Source of the DNA: Deltaproteobacteria bacterium
GTDB lineage: Bacteria; Desulfobacterota; Desulfobulbia; Desulfobulbales; SURF-16
Assembly (NCBI GenBank): GCA_016219175.1
Contig: JACRCD010000044.1
Location: forward strand, 56,885 to 120,884
Direction of reading: 5' to 3'
Length of the DNA stretch: 64,000 bases
The notes beneath the pieces are model-generated. The model was not told the DNA's origin, made no database searches, and worked only from the letters and a program-made list of their open reading frames with translations. Of the stretch, positions 7,075 through 16,538 are shown piece after piece. Made by a program: the position numbers and the translations under genes. Every line of letters starts with the position of its first letter. The stretch's first letter is position 1.

Positions 7075-9561
7075 ATGAAAAATGGAGACACAGATACCCC
7101 GCAGAATCCGGCGTATGCGACAATCATCAGTTCCAAAAATTCCGAGCAGTTCAAGGAAAGGATTAAGCACCACCTGATGAGCTTCCAGGGCCGCGATCCC
7201 ATGCGGGCCGGGCCACGGGATATCTATAAGGCGCTGTCCTACGCCCTGCGGGATGTGCTCGTGGAAAAATGGATCGAGACCCAGAAAAATTTCTATGCCA
7301 AGAAGAGCAAGAGGGTTTATTACCTGTCCCTTGAGTTCCTGGTAGGCCGGACCCTGGGTAACAGCCTGATTAACATGGGGCTGATGGGCGAGGTGTCCAA
7401 AGCGCTGGAACAGCTTGGCTATGATCTTGAGGAGATCAGGGAGATGGAAGAGGATGCCGCGCTCGGTAATGGCGGTCTGGGCAGGCTTGCCGCCTGTTTC
7501 ATGGACTCGGTCGCCACTCTGAAGATCCCGGCTTACGGATACGGTATCCGCTATGAGTATGGCCTTTTTTATCAGAAACTGATTAACGGCTATCAGGTGG
7601 AAACCCCTGATAACTGGCTGCGCTTTGGTACGCCCTGGGAGTTTGAGAGATCCAGCTATCTTTTTCCGGTCCATTTTTACGGCAAGGTCTACACCTATCT
7701 GGATAAGAGCGGCAACTACCGTTCCGAGTGGGTCGACACCGAGGATGTCATGGCCATGGCCTGCGACATTCTTGTTCCCGGTTTTAACAACGGACATGTC
7801 ATCAATATGCGGCTGTGGACGGCCAAGGCATCCCGCGAGCTTGATCTCAGTATTTTTAATGCGGGAGATTATATCCAGGCCGTGCAGGGCAAGGTCACCT
7901 CGGAAACGATTTCCAAGGTGCTCTATCCCTCCGATGAAATCAGGGAAGGGCAGGAGCTGCGTTTGAAACAGCAGTATTTTTTTGTGGCCGCCACCTTTCA
8001 GGATATCATGCGCCGCTATAAGAAAAAGAACATCTCCTTTGACCAGTTCAGCAATCAGATCGCCGTGCAGCTCAACGACACGCATCCGGCCATAGCCATC
8101 CCCGAGCTGATGCGCATTCTCCTTGATGCCGAGGGATTAAGCTGGGAAAAGGCCTGGGATGTCAGCACCAAAACCTTTGCCTATACCAATCATACCCTGA
8201 TGCCGGAAGCCCTGGAAACATGGCCGGTGGACCTTATCGGCCGGGTTCTGCCGCGTCATCTGCAGATCATCTATGAGATCAACCAGCGTTTCCTCGACCA
8301 GATTGCCCAGAAATACCCGGGAGACAGCAGAAGGTTAAGGGATATGTCCATCATCGCCGAAGGGGAGACAAAGCGGGTGCGGATGGCGCATCTGGCCATT
8401 GTCGGCAGTCATTCCGTCAACGGGGTGGCTGAGCTGCACACCCATTTGCTCAAAACAAGGATTTTCGGCGATTTTAATGAGTTCTACCAGGGGAAATTCA
8501 ATAACAAGACCAACGGCATCACCCCGCGCCGCTGGCTGCTGAAGTGTAATCCCGGTCTGGCAGCCCTTGCCTCGGGGAAAATAGGCTATGAGTGGGCGAC
8601 CGATCTTGACGAACTGCGAAAACTGGAAAAATTTGCCGCGGACCCTGCTTTCCAGAAAAAATGGCGGTCAGTGAAACTTGACAACAAGAGGCGTCTGGCC
8701 CGGCTCATTGAAGAGGTCTGTGGGGTGAAGGTGAATCCCGATACGCTCTTTGATGTGCAGGTGAAAAGGATTCATGAATATAAACGCCAGCTTCTCAACG
8801 CCCTGCATGTCATTGCCCTGTATCACCGCATCATCGGCGAGCCTGGGGTTCATGTCACCCCGCGCACTGTTATCTTTGCCGGAAAGGCCGCGCCTTCCTA
8901 TCGAAAGGCGAAACTTATCATCAAGCTGATTAATTCAATTGCCGAGGTGGTCAATAATGACCCCCGGGTCGGCGATAAACTCCGGGTGGTCTTTATCCCG
9001 AATTATAATGTCTCCCTGGCTGAAAAAATCATTCCCGCGGCGGATCTCTCCGAGCAGATATCAACCGCGGGCACCGAGGCCTCGGGAACCGGCAACATGA
9101 AGTTTTCTCTAAACGGCGCGCTGACCGTGGGCACGCTGGATGGGGCGAATATTGAAATTCTTGAGGAGGTGGGCAAGGAAAATATTTTCATTTTCGGACT
9201 TACCGCCAGCCAGGCGGAATATGAAAAGCTGCACAAGAGCCGCACGCCTGCCGCTGTGTATAACGGTAATCCCGTGGTGAAACGAATTGTTGACAGCATC
9301 GGGGATGGTATGTTCAGCTACGGAGACCGGGAGATTTTCCGGCCGATCGCCGAGGATTTATTAAATGAAAATGACCCGTATCTGTTGCTGCTTGATCTGG
9401 AATCCTACCTCGACTGTCAGGAGAAAATCGGCGCGGCCTTCCGCGATAAGAAAACCTGGACGGAGAAATCGATTCTCAATGTGGCCCGCATGGGAAAATT
9501 TTCCAGCGACCGCACGATCAGGGAATACGCCCGGGATATCTGGGGCATAAAGGATATTTGA
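7075..9561 (+). CDS. glgP: Glycogen/maltodextrin phosphorylase
   Basis: An 828-residue GT35 phosphorylase that releases glucose-1-phosphate from alpha-1,4-glucans. Family landmarks run the whole length: LSLEFLVGR, ALGNGGLGRLAACF, AVQLNDTHPAIAIPEL, GITPRRWL, VKRIHEYKRQLLN and the pyridoxal-phosphate site TEASGTGNMKFSLNGAL with its lysine. Length is normal (about 800-840). The ATG at 7075 is preceded by GGAG; a TTG at 7039 would only add residues unlike the family. No other glycogen genes are adjacent. Confidence 0.97.
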   Translation: MKNGDTDTPQNPAYATIISSKNSEQFKERIKHHLMSFQGRDPMRAGPRDIYKALSYALRDVLVEKWIETQKNFYAKKSKRVYYLSLEFLVGRTLGNSLINMGLMGEVSKALEQLGYDLEEIREMEEDAALGNGGLGRLAACFMDSVATLKIPAYGYGIRYEYGLFYQKLINGYQVETPDNWLRFGTPWEFERSSYLFPVHFYGKVYTYLDKSGNYRSEWVDTEDVMAMACDILVPGFNNGHVINMRLWTAKASRELDLSIFNAGDYIQAVQGKVTSETISKVLYPSDEIREGQELRLKQQYFFVAATFQDIMRRYKKKNISFDQFSNQIAVQLNDTHPAIAIPELMRILLDAEGLSWEKAWDVSTKTFAYTNHTLMPEALETWPVDLIGRVLPRHLQIIYEINQRFLDQIAQKYPGDSRRLRDMSIIAEGETKRVRMAHLAIVGSHSVNGVAELHTHLLKTRIFGDFNEFYQGKFNNKTNGITPRRWLLKCNPGLAALASGKIGYEWATDLDELRKLEKFAADPAFQKKWRSVKLDNKRRLARLIEEVCGVKVNPDTLFDVQVKRIHEYKRQLLNALHVIALYHRIIGEPGVHVTPRTVIFAGKAAPSYRKAKLIIKLINSIAEVVNNDPRVGDKLRVVFIPNYNVSLAEKIIPAADLSEQISTAGTEASGTGNMKFSLNGALTVGTLDGANIEILEEVGKENIFIFGLTASQAEYEKLHKSRTPAAVYNGNPVVKRIVDSIGDGMFSYGDREIFRPIAEDLLNENDPYLLLLDLESYLDCQEKIGAAFRDKKTWTEKSILNVARMGKFSSDRTIREYARDIWGIKDI

Positions 9562-9644
9562 TGGCTGTTGCGAATTAATCATTGCATTCTGCGTAGTTAC
9601 GTTTTTTCTAATGAAGGCTTAGCCGGAGACGATGTCGGACCGTT

Positions 9645-10703
9645 ATGTATCGCGACTTCTATAATTTAAAGGAAAAACCTTTTCAGATAACAACCGATCC
9701 GCGTTTTCTCTGGCTTGGTGAAAAACACAAGGAAGCCTTTGCCACCCTCAAGTACGGCATTTTGGATGATAAGGGTTTTTTGCTGCTCACCGGTGATGTG
9801 GGGACCGGCAAAACAACCCTTATCAATGCCCTTGTCAGAAGTCTCACCTCCAAGGTGATCCTGGCTAAAATACCTGATCCGAAGCTTGAGGAGATGGATT
9901 TTTACCGGATTATCGCCAGTCAGTTCGCCATAAAAAAGCCTTTCAACTCCAAGGGCGAATTTCTGTTGATTTTTACCGAATTTCTGGAAAGGGCCTATGG
10001 CGCGGGCAAGCAGGTGCTGCTCATTGCCGATGAGGCCCAGCGTTTAAGCCCGGCTTTGCTAGAAGATATCAGGCATCTCTCCAACATTGAAAAAGACCAT
10101 GTCAAGCTGCTCAATATTTTTTTCGTCGGCCAGGTTGAATTCAACAATATCCTTCTGGAAAAGAAAAACAGGGCCATCAGGCAGAGAATAACCATTCATT
10201 ACGCCCTTGAGCCGCTCACGGAAACGGAAACGGGCGAATACATCAGCCACCGCCTGCTCATGGCAGGCTGCGGTGATGAGATTTTCAGCGAGGATGCGGC
10301 CCGGGAGGTCTACAGATTTTCCGGAGGCGCTCCTCGCCTGATAAATATAATTTGTGACCGGGCCCTGCTGACGGGATTTGTGGAAAACAAGAAGAAGATC
10401 GACGCCGTTGTGGTCAAGGAGTGCGCCGGTGAGCTTGCTATCTCTCCCTATGTCGAGAAGGCCGAACCGGAAAAATCCGACGCAAGGGAGCAGGATATCT
10501 CCCAGCCGGATAACGGCGGGAAAGCTGCTCCGGCACCCTCCGGCGGGTCCGGCGGCAACACGGCCGGAAGTGATGACTTTGAGCTTGACCTGGCGGGCCT
10601 CAGAAAGAAAAAGGGCGGCATGCTGGGGATATTTTTGATCTATTTCGCCCTTGTTGCCCTGATAGGGGCTCTCTGCGCGTATTTTTTCTATCTGCCTTAT
10701 TAG
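9645..10703 (+). CDS. ExeA/GspA-like AAA ATPase with C-terminal membrane helix
   Basis: A 352-residue protein. The N-terminal MYRDFYNLKEKPFQITTDP is the signature of ExeA-type ATPases linked to type II secretion or pilus assembly. Walker A is TGDVGTGKTTLI (about 48-59), Walker B is VLLIADEAQ (about 125-133), and sensor/arginine region APRLINIICDRAL follows. A Pro/Gly-rich linker (about 275-315) leads to one membrane helix at 328-348 (MLGIFLIYFALVALIGALC), so the ATPase is cytoplasmic and anchored by its tail. The usual peptidoglycan-binding domain of ExeA is absent. No secretin gene is nearby. Confidence 0.8.
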   Translation: MYRDFYNLKEKPFQITTDPRFLWLGEKHKEAFATLKYGILDDKGFLLLTGDVGTGKTTLINALVRSLTSKVILAKIPDPKLEEMDFYRIIASQFAIKKPFNSKGEFLLIFTEFLERAYGAGKQVLLIADEAQRLSPALLEDIRHLSNIEKDHVKLLNIFFVGQVEFNNILLEKKNRAIRQRITIHYALEPLTETETGEYISHRLLMAGCGDEIFSEDAAREVYRFSGGAPRLINIICDRALLTGFVENKKKIDAVVVKECAGELAISPYVEKAEPEKSDAREQDISQPDNGGKAAPAPSGGSGGNTAGSDDFELDLAGLRKKKGGMLGIFLIYFALVALIGALCAYFFYLPY

Positions 10704-10817
10704 CGCTAAAAGGTGTTTAGGCTGTAGACTGTAGCCTATAGGGCTGTCGGTACTCATTTTTTTAAATGCCTTTCCCGCCTTCAGCCTGAACATCTGCCCG
10801 GTTTGAGGAGAACAGGA

Positions 10818-11705
10818 ATGGGGATACGGTCGCGTATTGTTCTGATAATGGGGATATTCAGTCTCATCGCCACGATGGTCATCGGCGGGGCAAGCTATAA
10901 GCTTACCGAGCGCAATGCCGTCATGGAGGCCCGCAAAAAAGGGCAACTGCTTTTTAACTATATCATTTCCTCCCGCAAATATTTCATGACCGAGCAGCGC
11001 GCGCTGATCATGGAGCTTATCGAGGATGACCGTTTCTATCCGGAACTGATGTCCGGTTTTGTCGTCAGCCGCGGGGTCTGGGATATCTTCAAGCAAGACC
11101 ATAAGGGATATGTCTTCAAGCAGGCGACGCTTGATCCGCTTTATAAGGCAAACAGGGCGGATGGCGATGAGGTGAGGATGATTGAGGCCTTCCGCCGGCG
11201 TCCTGATCTGCAAATGCAGGAAGGTATTATCGAAAAACAGGGGGAGAAGTATTTCTATCTGGCCTATCCCATCAAAGTCGACGCCAAGGATTGCCTCCGC
11301 TGTCATGGCGACCCGCTGGATGCCCCAAAGGATCAGGTCGAGATCTATGGCGTTGAAAACGGCTATCACTGGCCAGCCGGCGATACCGTTTCCGCCTATG
11401 TCGTCTATGTCTCTATTGGGGAGGCGTTGGCCTCGGCCAAACGGATGGCGGGAATGCTTTTTCTGATCGGCATCGGTTGCTTTTTCCTGGCCTTGCTTGC
11501 CATCGGCTTTTTTCTGGACCGGAGCGTTATCGGTCCGATTGAATATCTCACCGATCGCGTTGAGGAGATCAGTCAGGGGAAAAATCTGCAGGAGAGTTTC
11601 AGGCATGATACCCATGACGAAATCGGCATACTGGCCAGGGCGGTTGAGCATTTGCGGCACAGCATGATCAGAAGGGGACAGGGAAAAGGGCATGATCAGA
11701 ATTAA
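10818..11705 (+). CDS. Periplasmic heme-binding (DUF3365/Tll0287-like) protein with HAMP
   Basis: A 295-residue protein. One membrane helix near 8-28, a periplasmic part with one c-type heme motif CLRCH (about 156-160) in the DUF3365/Tll0287 arrangement, a second helix near 213-235, then a HAMP linker and end. No kinase, cyclase or methyl-acceptor domain follows, so as it stands it is an input module without output. GAGGAG precedes the ATG at 10818. The next gene starts 14 bp inside this one. A redox or ligand sensor role is inferred from domain architecture. Confidence 0.75.
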   Translation: MGIRSRIVLIMGIFSLIATMVIGGASYKLTERNAVMEARKKGQLLFNYIISSRKYFMTEQRALIMELIEDDRFYPELMSGFVVSRGVWDIFKQDHKGYVFKQATLDPLYKANRADGDEVRMIEAFRRRPDLQMQEGIIEKQGEKYFYLAYPIKVDAKDCLRCHGDPLDAPKDQVEIYGVENGYHWPAGDTVSAYVVYVSIGEALASAKRMAGMLFLIGIGCFFLALLAIGFFLDRSVIGPIEYLTDRVEEISQGKNLQESFRHDTHDEIGILARAVEHLRHSMIRRGQGKGHDQN

Positions 11706-12678
11706 CAGCCGGAAAATTTTGCTGCACCTTTTTTGCGCGGGCTGCCTTGGCCTGGTTTTTGTTCCGCCCCTGCCGGCTGCCGACTGTGATGCGGTCCTTG
11801 GGCGGCTGAGCGGGCTGACAGGCCTTATGCAGCGCCAGCAGTTGCTGCTGCAGGGGATTAAGGAGTGTCCGGATGATTACCGGATCAATTATGCTTATGC
11901 CTATAACCTTGAGAGGCTGCGCAAGTATCAGGAGGCCCTGTCTTACTATGAGGCGGCTGTGAGGCTGAAACCTGATTTCGCCAAGAGCTACGTCGGCATG
12001 GGGGATGTCTATCTCGTCATGGGCCAGGGCAAGGCGGCCGTTGATGCCTTGCACAAAGGATTGAGCCTTGATCCGGACAATGTCTGGGCTCAGCGTTCTT
12101 ACCGGAAGGCGCTGCAGCTTGATAAGGGCGGGGTTGCCCCGCCTGCCGGGGCGGAGAGCGGATCCGCTGGGGAAATGGCGAGACGGCCGCCTGTTCCCGG
12201 AACCAATGCCGAACCTGCCAACGAGATTCAGCAGACTGTTGCCGTCAGGCAGCCTGCCGCGGCCAGGGAGGGGGTCACTGCCATCACCGCGGAGGATTTC
12301 GTGCGCAGCATGACCCGCACCGATCAGGGCTCCGTGCTGAGCATGCAGATCCAATTTGACATTTCTTCAGGCAACCTGACTGGCGAGGCAAAGGAAAAGC
12401 TGGACAGCGTTGTCTGCCAGGCCTTGCAGAGCATGGAACTGCGGGAGAGCCGCTTTGAGGTGGCCGGTCACACCGATGACCGCGGCGCCCCGGAGCATAA
12501 TATGTATCTTTCCCGGATCCGGGCTCAGCAGGTCAGGGATTACCTCGTTACCAGCTGCGGCATTAATCCCGACAGGCTGACCGTGGTTTATTACGGGCAG
12601 GAACGTCCGGCCTTTCCCAACACCACCAGACAGAACCGCATGCTGAACAGGAGGGTGGAATTCAGGCGGCTGCCGTGA
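11692..12678 (+). CDS. TPR and OmpA C-terminal domain envelope protein
   Basis: A 328-residue exported protein. A signal peptide ends near residue 30 (PPLPAADC), with a possible lipobox-like Cys23 earlier. Tetratricopeptide repeats follow (RKYQEALSYYEAAVRLKP, then GKAAVDALHKGLSLDP). After a low-complexity linker, the C-terminal 120 residues form an OmpA-like peptidoglycan-binding domain (IQFDISSGNLT, VAGHTDDRGAPEHNMYLS, NRRVEFRRL). It overlaps the heme-HAMP gene by 14 bp, so the two are co-translated. It probably ties the envelope to peptidoglycan. Confidence 0.85.
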   Translation: MIRINSRKILLHLFCAGCLGLVFVPPLPAADCDAVLGRLSGLTGLMQRQQLLLQGIKECPDDYRINYAYAYNLERLRKYQEALSYYEAAVRLKPDFAKSYVGMGDVYLVMGQGKAAVDALHKGLSLDPDNVWAQRSYRKALQLDKGGVAPPAGAESGSAGEMARRPPVPGTNAEPANEIQQTVAVRQPAAAREGVTAITAEDFVRSMTRTDQGSVLSMQIQFDISSGNLTGEAKEKLDSVVCQALQSMELRESRFEVAGHTDDRGAPEHNMYLSRIRAQQVRDYLVTSCGINPDRLTVVYYGQERPAFPNTTRQNRMLNRRVEFRRLP

Positions 12679-12745
12679 AGGTGTCGTCATAAACACCTTC
12701 GACAATCTTCATTCTATCCCCTGCGCAGTTACACCCGAACATCCC

Positions 12746-14524
12746 TTATAGAGACTGGTCGGGAGGGCACGCGGCCTTTGCCGGGGGCGCCGCAAGTGTC
12801 TTGACATTCATGGCCTGGGCCATGATGGAAAAATATGCCTCCCTGTAGGTGTTGAGGTCGAACAGCCCTTTGTGGGTGGCGAACTTGCCGGAGCGGTCCC
12901 GTTTGATTTTTCCCTGCATTGCGTAGTTCAGGATAATCTGGGGGACATCGTAGTGGTGGATGGTGTTGTATTGCACGGACCGCCCGTTTTCAATGAAATA
13001 GATGCGGTTGGTGTGAAGATAGCCCTCCTGTTTGCCCAGATAATTAAAGTTGTCGTAGGTGCCGGGACCACGTTGCAGCGGGGGCAGATGGTCGCTCATC
13101 AGAATAATAAGGCTTTTGGGGTCAACCTTGAGGAGCCCCTTCACGTAAGCGGCAATGGCCTCGGTGCGGTAGTAATATTGGTTGACGGACTTCTCGAAGT
13201 GGTCATCCTGGTAGTCTCCCAGCACTTTGATGATCTTGGGGCGCTGGTCCGTGTCGATCTGGTGGGGGGTGTGACCATAAATGGACATGATGTAATTGAA
13301 TATGGGCGCATCGGGATTTTCCTTGATCCGCCGGGCGACAAATGCCAGGTTCTGGGCCAGCAGGTCGCCGTCGAACATGTATTTCTCTCTCTTGTCTTCC
13401 TCCTTGGCCGCATCCTCCGCCATCTGGTTGGAAACCAGATAGGTTTCGCCCACCGGCGCATATTCGCTGGGATAATAGGTTTGCTCAAAGCCCAAGCCTT
13501 CATAGGCGTTGACTGAATTGAAGAAATCCGGCACAAAGGCGTTGGTGGCGACAGTCTGGTAGCCGGCCTGACTGAGAATGTTGGGCAGACAAAGGGTTTT
13601 GGCCCCGGTGAAGACATTGAATTCGATGCCGGAAAGTTCCCGCATGGCTGGCACCCCGCAGAGCACTTCAAATTCGGCCTGGGCTGTCGCCCCTCCGAAA
13701 ACCGGGGATACGGAGTATCCTCCCTTGTCCTTGAACAGTTTCTCAAAGTCGGGGTGGACAGGGTTTTGCGAAAAACGGGCATTCTGGAACAGGGTCGGGT
13801 CCATGAAGCTCTCGAGCACGATCAGATGGACATTGCGTTTGGTTCGCTGGTCGGAGATTGTATGGACGACCTTGCTGTATTCCATGAGCTGTGGCGGTTT
13901 GTCCCGGTAGGCTGCTGTTTTTTCATAAGAGCTGTTCTGTCTGGCCTGGTTGTAAAGCATCATGCTGATCCGGCCGTTATTGTAAGCGCTCTTGGCGTCG
14001 GAATAAAAGACAATCTCTTGCTGCGTTTTTTCAAAACCACGCATGAAAGGGTCAGGGATAAAGGCAACAGCCAGGCCGAGGGCCAAAAGCGGCACACCGC
14101 CCAGAGCCAAGACACGGATGCGCCGCCATTGCAGGGAGAGGAAAAAGGCCAGCAGGGGCAGGCCGCACACCAGAATGATGAGAATCTTGATCCCGTTGGG
14201 GATTATATGGAACAGCTCCGGTAACTCGGAGACTTCATTAATACGCAGCAGTCTGCCCAGTTGCAGGAAATATACATCGGAAATTGCGTAAAGAAGGAGG
14301 ATGGGAATAGCCGCTATCAGAAACTGGAACCGCGATTTGCGGGTGATCTGGTTGAAATAAAAGTAGATGTAGAGAAGAAGCGGGGTCTCAAGGCGCCAGG
14401 CCGGCAGCAAGGCGGGCAAGCAGCCGTAGAGCTCGGCAATCCAGGTATAGACCAGCAGAAAGAGCAGGAAGAAGGTGTAGCGATTAACCGCCAGGAGCTT
14501 CAGGTGCGAAAGAGAAAAACGCAT
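12746..14524 (-). CDS. LTA-synthase-like membrane sulfatase
   Basis: A 592-residue protein with about five N-terminal membrane helices (residues 10-170) and a C-terminal sulfatase/alkaline-phosphatase fold of the LtaS/OpgB group. Metal and nucleophile motifs are present: VLESFMDP, the FGGATAQAEFEVL segment with the nucleophile-position Thr, and ILMSDHLPPL. Such enzymes transfer phosphoglycerol or phosphoethanolamine onto glycans or lipids in the periplasm; the acceptor here is unknown. No good ribosome site is seen for the ATG at 14524; a TTG at 14551 is preceded by AGGGTG and would add nine residues. It is convergent with the OmpA gene. Confidence 0.85.
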   Translation of the reverse strand: MRFSLSHLKLLAVNRYTFFLLFLLVYTWIAELYGCLPALLPAWRLETPLLLYIYFYFNQITRKSRFQFLIAAIPILLLYAISDVYFLQLGRLLRINEVSELPELFHIIPNGIKILIILVCGLPLLAFFLSLQWRRIRVLALGGVPLLALGLAVAFIPDPFMRGFEKTQQEIVFYSDAKSAYNNGRISMMLYNQARQNSSYEKTAAYRDKPPQLMEYSKVVHTISDQRTKRNVHLIVLESFMDPTLFQNARFSQNPVHPDFEKLFKDKGGYSVSPVFGGATAQAEFEVLCGVPAMRELSGIEFNVFTGAKTLCLPNILSQAGYQTVATNAFVPDFFNSVNAYEGLGFEQTYYPSEYAPVGETYLVSNQMAEDAAKEEDKREKYMFDGDLLAQNLAFVARRIKENPDAPIFNYIMSIYGHTPHQIDTDQRPKIIKVLGDYQDDHFEKSVNQYYYRTEAIAAYVKGLLKVDPKSLIILMSDHLPPLQRGPGTYDNFNYLGKQEGYLHTNRIYFIENGRSVQYNTIHHYDVPQIILNYAMQGKIKRDRSGKFATHKGLFDLNTYREAYFSIMAQAMNVKTLAAPPAKAACPPDQSL

Positions 14525-14673
14525 AGTTGGTGTCGTGTCTTGCCTTTGCAAGGCACCCTTTTAACGGAAAAGATATTTCCAGTAAAGTTGGGTAAATCAG
14601 ATCCAGATAATAACGAAATATTATACTCATGAAGGGCTATATATGCAAGGTGTTCGTGAAACTGCCCAGGAGC

Positions 14674-16074
14674 TCAGATGGTGCGGACCTGCACTGTCTC
14701 AACAAACTTGCCGCCCGCCAGGATATCAGAGAGGACGATAATCCGGTCGCCCGTCTTAACCAGATTTTGCCGCTGCAGCTGTTCTATGGAGCGCTGAATG
14801 GAAACCTCCGGGTCATTTGAAAATTTGATGCGGAAGGCATGTACCCCCCAGTAAATGCCGAGTCTGCGTCGAACATGGGTGGTGTTGGTAAAAGCGAAAA
14901 TCGGCGCAACGGGACGGCATTTGGACAGGAGCACGGCCATCAGGCCGCGCCTGGTGATAACCAGCGTTCCCACGGCCTGGAGGTTATTGTTGAGGATGGC
15001 CGCACTTCTGGCGATCTCCTCTTTGGGTTTATTGGTCACCTTCACCCGGACGGATGTTTCCAGCCCCATCTGTTTTTCAATCCGCCTTGCCACCGCATCC
15101 ATGGTTTCAAGGGCCTTGAACGGGTGTTTGCCCGTGGCGGTCTCTCCGGAAAGCATGATGGCGTCCGTGCCCTGCAGCACCGCATAGGAGATATCCGTCA
15201 CCTCCGCCCTGGTCGGGGTGGGATTGACAATCATCGATTCAAGCATGTGCGTGGCCACCACCACCGGTTTGCCGGCTATCCGGCATTTGCGGACGATCTC
15301 ATCCTGCAGCAGGGGCACCTCCTCATAGGGAAGTTCCGCTCCCAGATCCCCGCGCGCAATCATGATGCCGTCAGCCACGGCAATGATTTCATCCAGATGG
15401 GGGATGGCTTCCGCGCTTTCAATCTTGGCCAGGATATCGATGGGCGCTTTTTTCTCCTGCAGGTAGCTTTGCAGCTCCGCGATGGCCGAGGCCTGACGGA
15501 CAAAGGACAGGGCAATGAAATCGACGTGGTTGTCAATGCCGAAATTGATATCCTGCCAGTCTTTGTCCGTAATGGACGGCAGATCAGCGCTTTTGCCGCG
15601 GATATTGATATGCCGGCGCGAGGTGAGCACCCCGTTGTCAAGGCATATGCAGCGGACATCTTTTTCCGTCACCTCCTTGACCAGCAGGCTGATCATGCCT
15701 CCGTCAATCAGGACAATGTCACCGAACTCCACCTCCTTGACAAAGCCGTCATAACTGACCTCAACACAATACGGTTCGAGTTCCGCCTGGCGTCTGACCG
15801 TCAGAGTCAGTGGCGCGCCTTTCTTGAGGACCATGTCCCGGCTGACATCTCCTGTTCGTACTTCCGGTCCCTTGGTGTCAAGCAGGATGGCGGTTGAGGT
15901 CCCGCATTTTTTATTGATCCTCTTGATGCTCCGGATCACACCCTGATGCCACTCCCGGGCGCCATGCGACATATTGAGGCGCGCCACATTCATGCCGTTT
16001 TCCACGAGCATTTTCAGCATGTCAAATGACGCTGTGCCAGGGCCGATGGTGCAGATGATTTTTGTTTTACGCAT
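14674..16074 (-). CDS. pyk: Pyruvate kinase
   Basis: A 466-residue enzyme making pyruvate and ATP from phosphoenolpyruvate and ADP. It has TKIICTIGPGTAS at the N terminus, NVARLNMSHG, LLDTKGPEVRTG, AKIESAEAI, the active-site MIARGDLGAELP, and GTDAIMLSGETATGKHP. The C-terminal allosteric domain is present and there is no extra PEP-utiliser domain. Length is normal. It stands alone, transcribed towards the sulfatase gene. Confidence 0.96.
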   Translation of the reverse strand: MRKTKIICTIGPGTASFDMLKMLVENGMNVARLNMSHGAREWHQGVIRSIKRINKKCGTSTAILLDTKGPEVRTGDVSRDMVLKKGAPLTLTVRRQAELEPYCVEVSYDGFVKEVEFGDIVLIDGGMISLLVKEVTEKDVRCICLDNGVLTSRRHINIRGKSADLPSITDKDWQDINFGIDNHVDFIALSFVRQASAIAELQSYLQEKKAPIDILAKIESAEAIPHLDEIIAVADGIMIARGDLGAELPYEEVPLLQDEIVRKCRIAGKPVVVATHMLESMIVNPTPTRAEVTDISYAVLQGTDAIMLSGETATGKHPFKALETMDAVARRIEKQMGLETSVRVKVTNKPKEEIARSAAILNNNLQAVGTLVITRRGLMAVLLSKCRPVAPIFAFTNTTHVRRRLGIYWGVHAFRIKFSNDPEVSIQRSIEQLQRQNLVKTGDRIIVLSDILAGGKFVETVQVRTI

Positions 16075-16329
16075 TGCGTTAATAGCCTTTATGAAGTTTC
16101 CATTAATTTATATAGCAGCCTGCGATTTGTACAGTTCTTCCTGTAAAAAAATGCGAAAGGTGGTTTGGGGAGGTAGTTGCTGGGAATATGCCCCAATGAA
16201 AAGGTTCATGGGCGGAAAAAATGGGCAAATGCCGCATGTCAGGATAGGGAGTAGGGGAATGCGTCTGGTTGCTTATGGTTATCTTATTGATTTCTTAACT
16301 GAAATTATGAATGGGTCTTTTGGGGATCC

Positions 16330-16345
16330 TGGCATGAATTGTGCT
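16330..16345 (+). promoter_or_regulatory. Sigma-54-type promoter upstream of riboswitch
   Basis: TGGCATgaattGTGCT has -24 GG and -12 GC spaced by exactly 10 bases. Transcription would start near 16356, about 20 bases before the riboswitch aptamer. It is the only promoter-like element I see in the 300-bp gap after pyk. Confidence 0.6.
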
Positions 16346-16375
16346 AAAAAATTATTGCACATATTATTCTTCGTG

Positions 16376-16455
16376 CCTATGAAAAGGCCAACCCTGTCGG
16401 GTGACGGGGGCGGAAAGCCACGGATTTCCAAGTGAAACAGCCGGGCTGCCATAGG
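16376..16455 (+). promoter_or_regulatory. GEMM-I (cyclic dinucleotide) riboswitch aptamer
   Basis: P1 is a perfect CCTATG/CATAGG helix (16376-16381 with 16450-16455). The first internal arm follows AAAAGGCCAACC and pairs CCCTGTC with GACGGGG. The conserved joint GCGGAAAGCCACGG and the closing arm AGCCGGGCTGCC match the GEMM-I core. By alignment to the Vc2 aptamer, the ligand-reading position 20 reads G, which favours cyclic-di-GMP over 3',3'-cGAMP; this was done by eye. The downstream gene makes and may break down cyclic-di-GMP, which supports the call. A terminator at 16490 is the likely expression platform. Confidence 0.85.
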
Positions 16456-16489
16456 TGGAGCAAGCCCTTATTGAACGAGATAAAGGTTT

Positions 16490-16523
16490 ACGTCCATCTT
16501 TGTGCAAAGATGGACGTTTTTTT
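16490..16523 (+). terminator. Intrinsic terminator, riboswitch expression platform
   Basis: A perfect 13-bp stem (ACGTCCATCTTTG and its complement) with a 2-base loop followed by seven T. It lies between the GEMM-I aptamer and the ATG at 16539, with 16 bases left for a new ribosome site. Ligand control of this hairpin is inferred from the layout; I did not find a clear anti-terminator by eye. Confidence 0.85.
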
Positions 16524-16538
16524 ATCCGGGAGGGCTTC

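Noticed and set aside
10059..11693. Open frame of 544 codons on the minus strand.
   Set aside because: It lies opposite the ExeA-like and heme-HAMP genes and is explained by their codon bias.
12677..12700. GAAGGTGT/ACACCTTC hairpin between convergent genes as a terminator.
   Set aside because: The stem is only 8 bp and there is no T tract on either strand.
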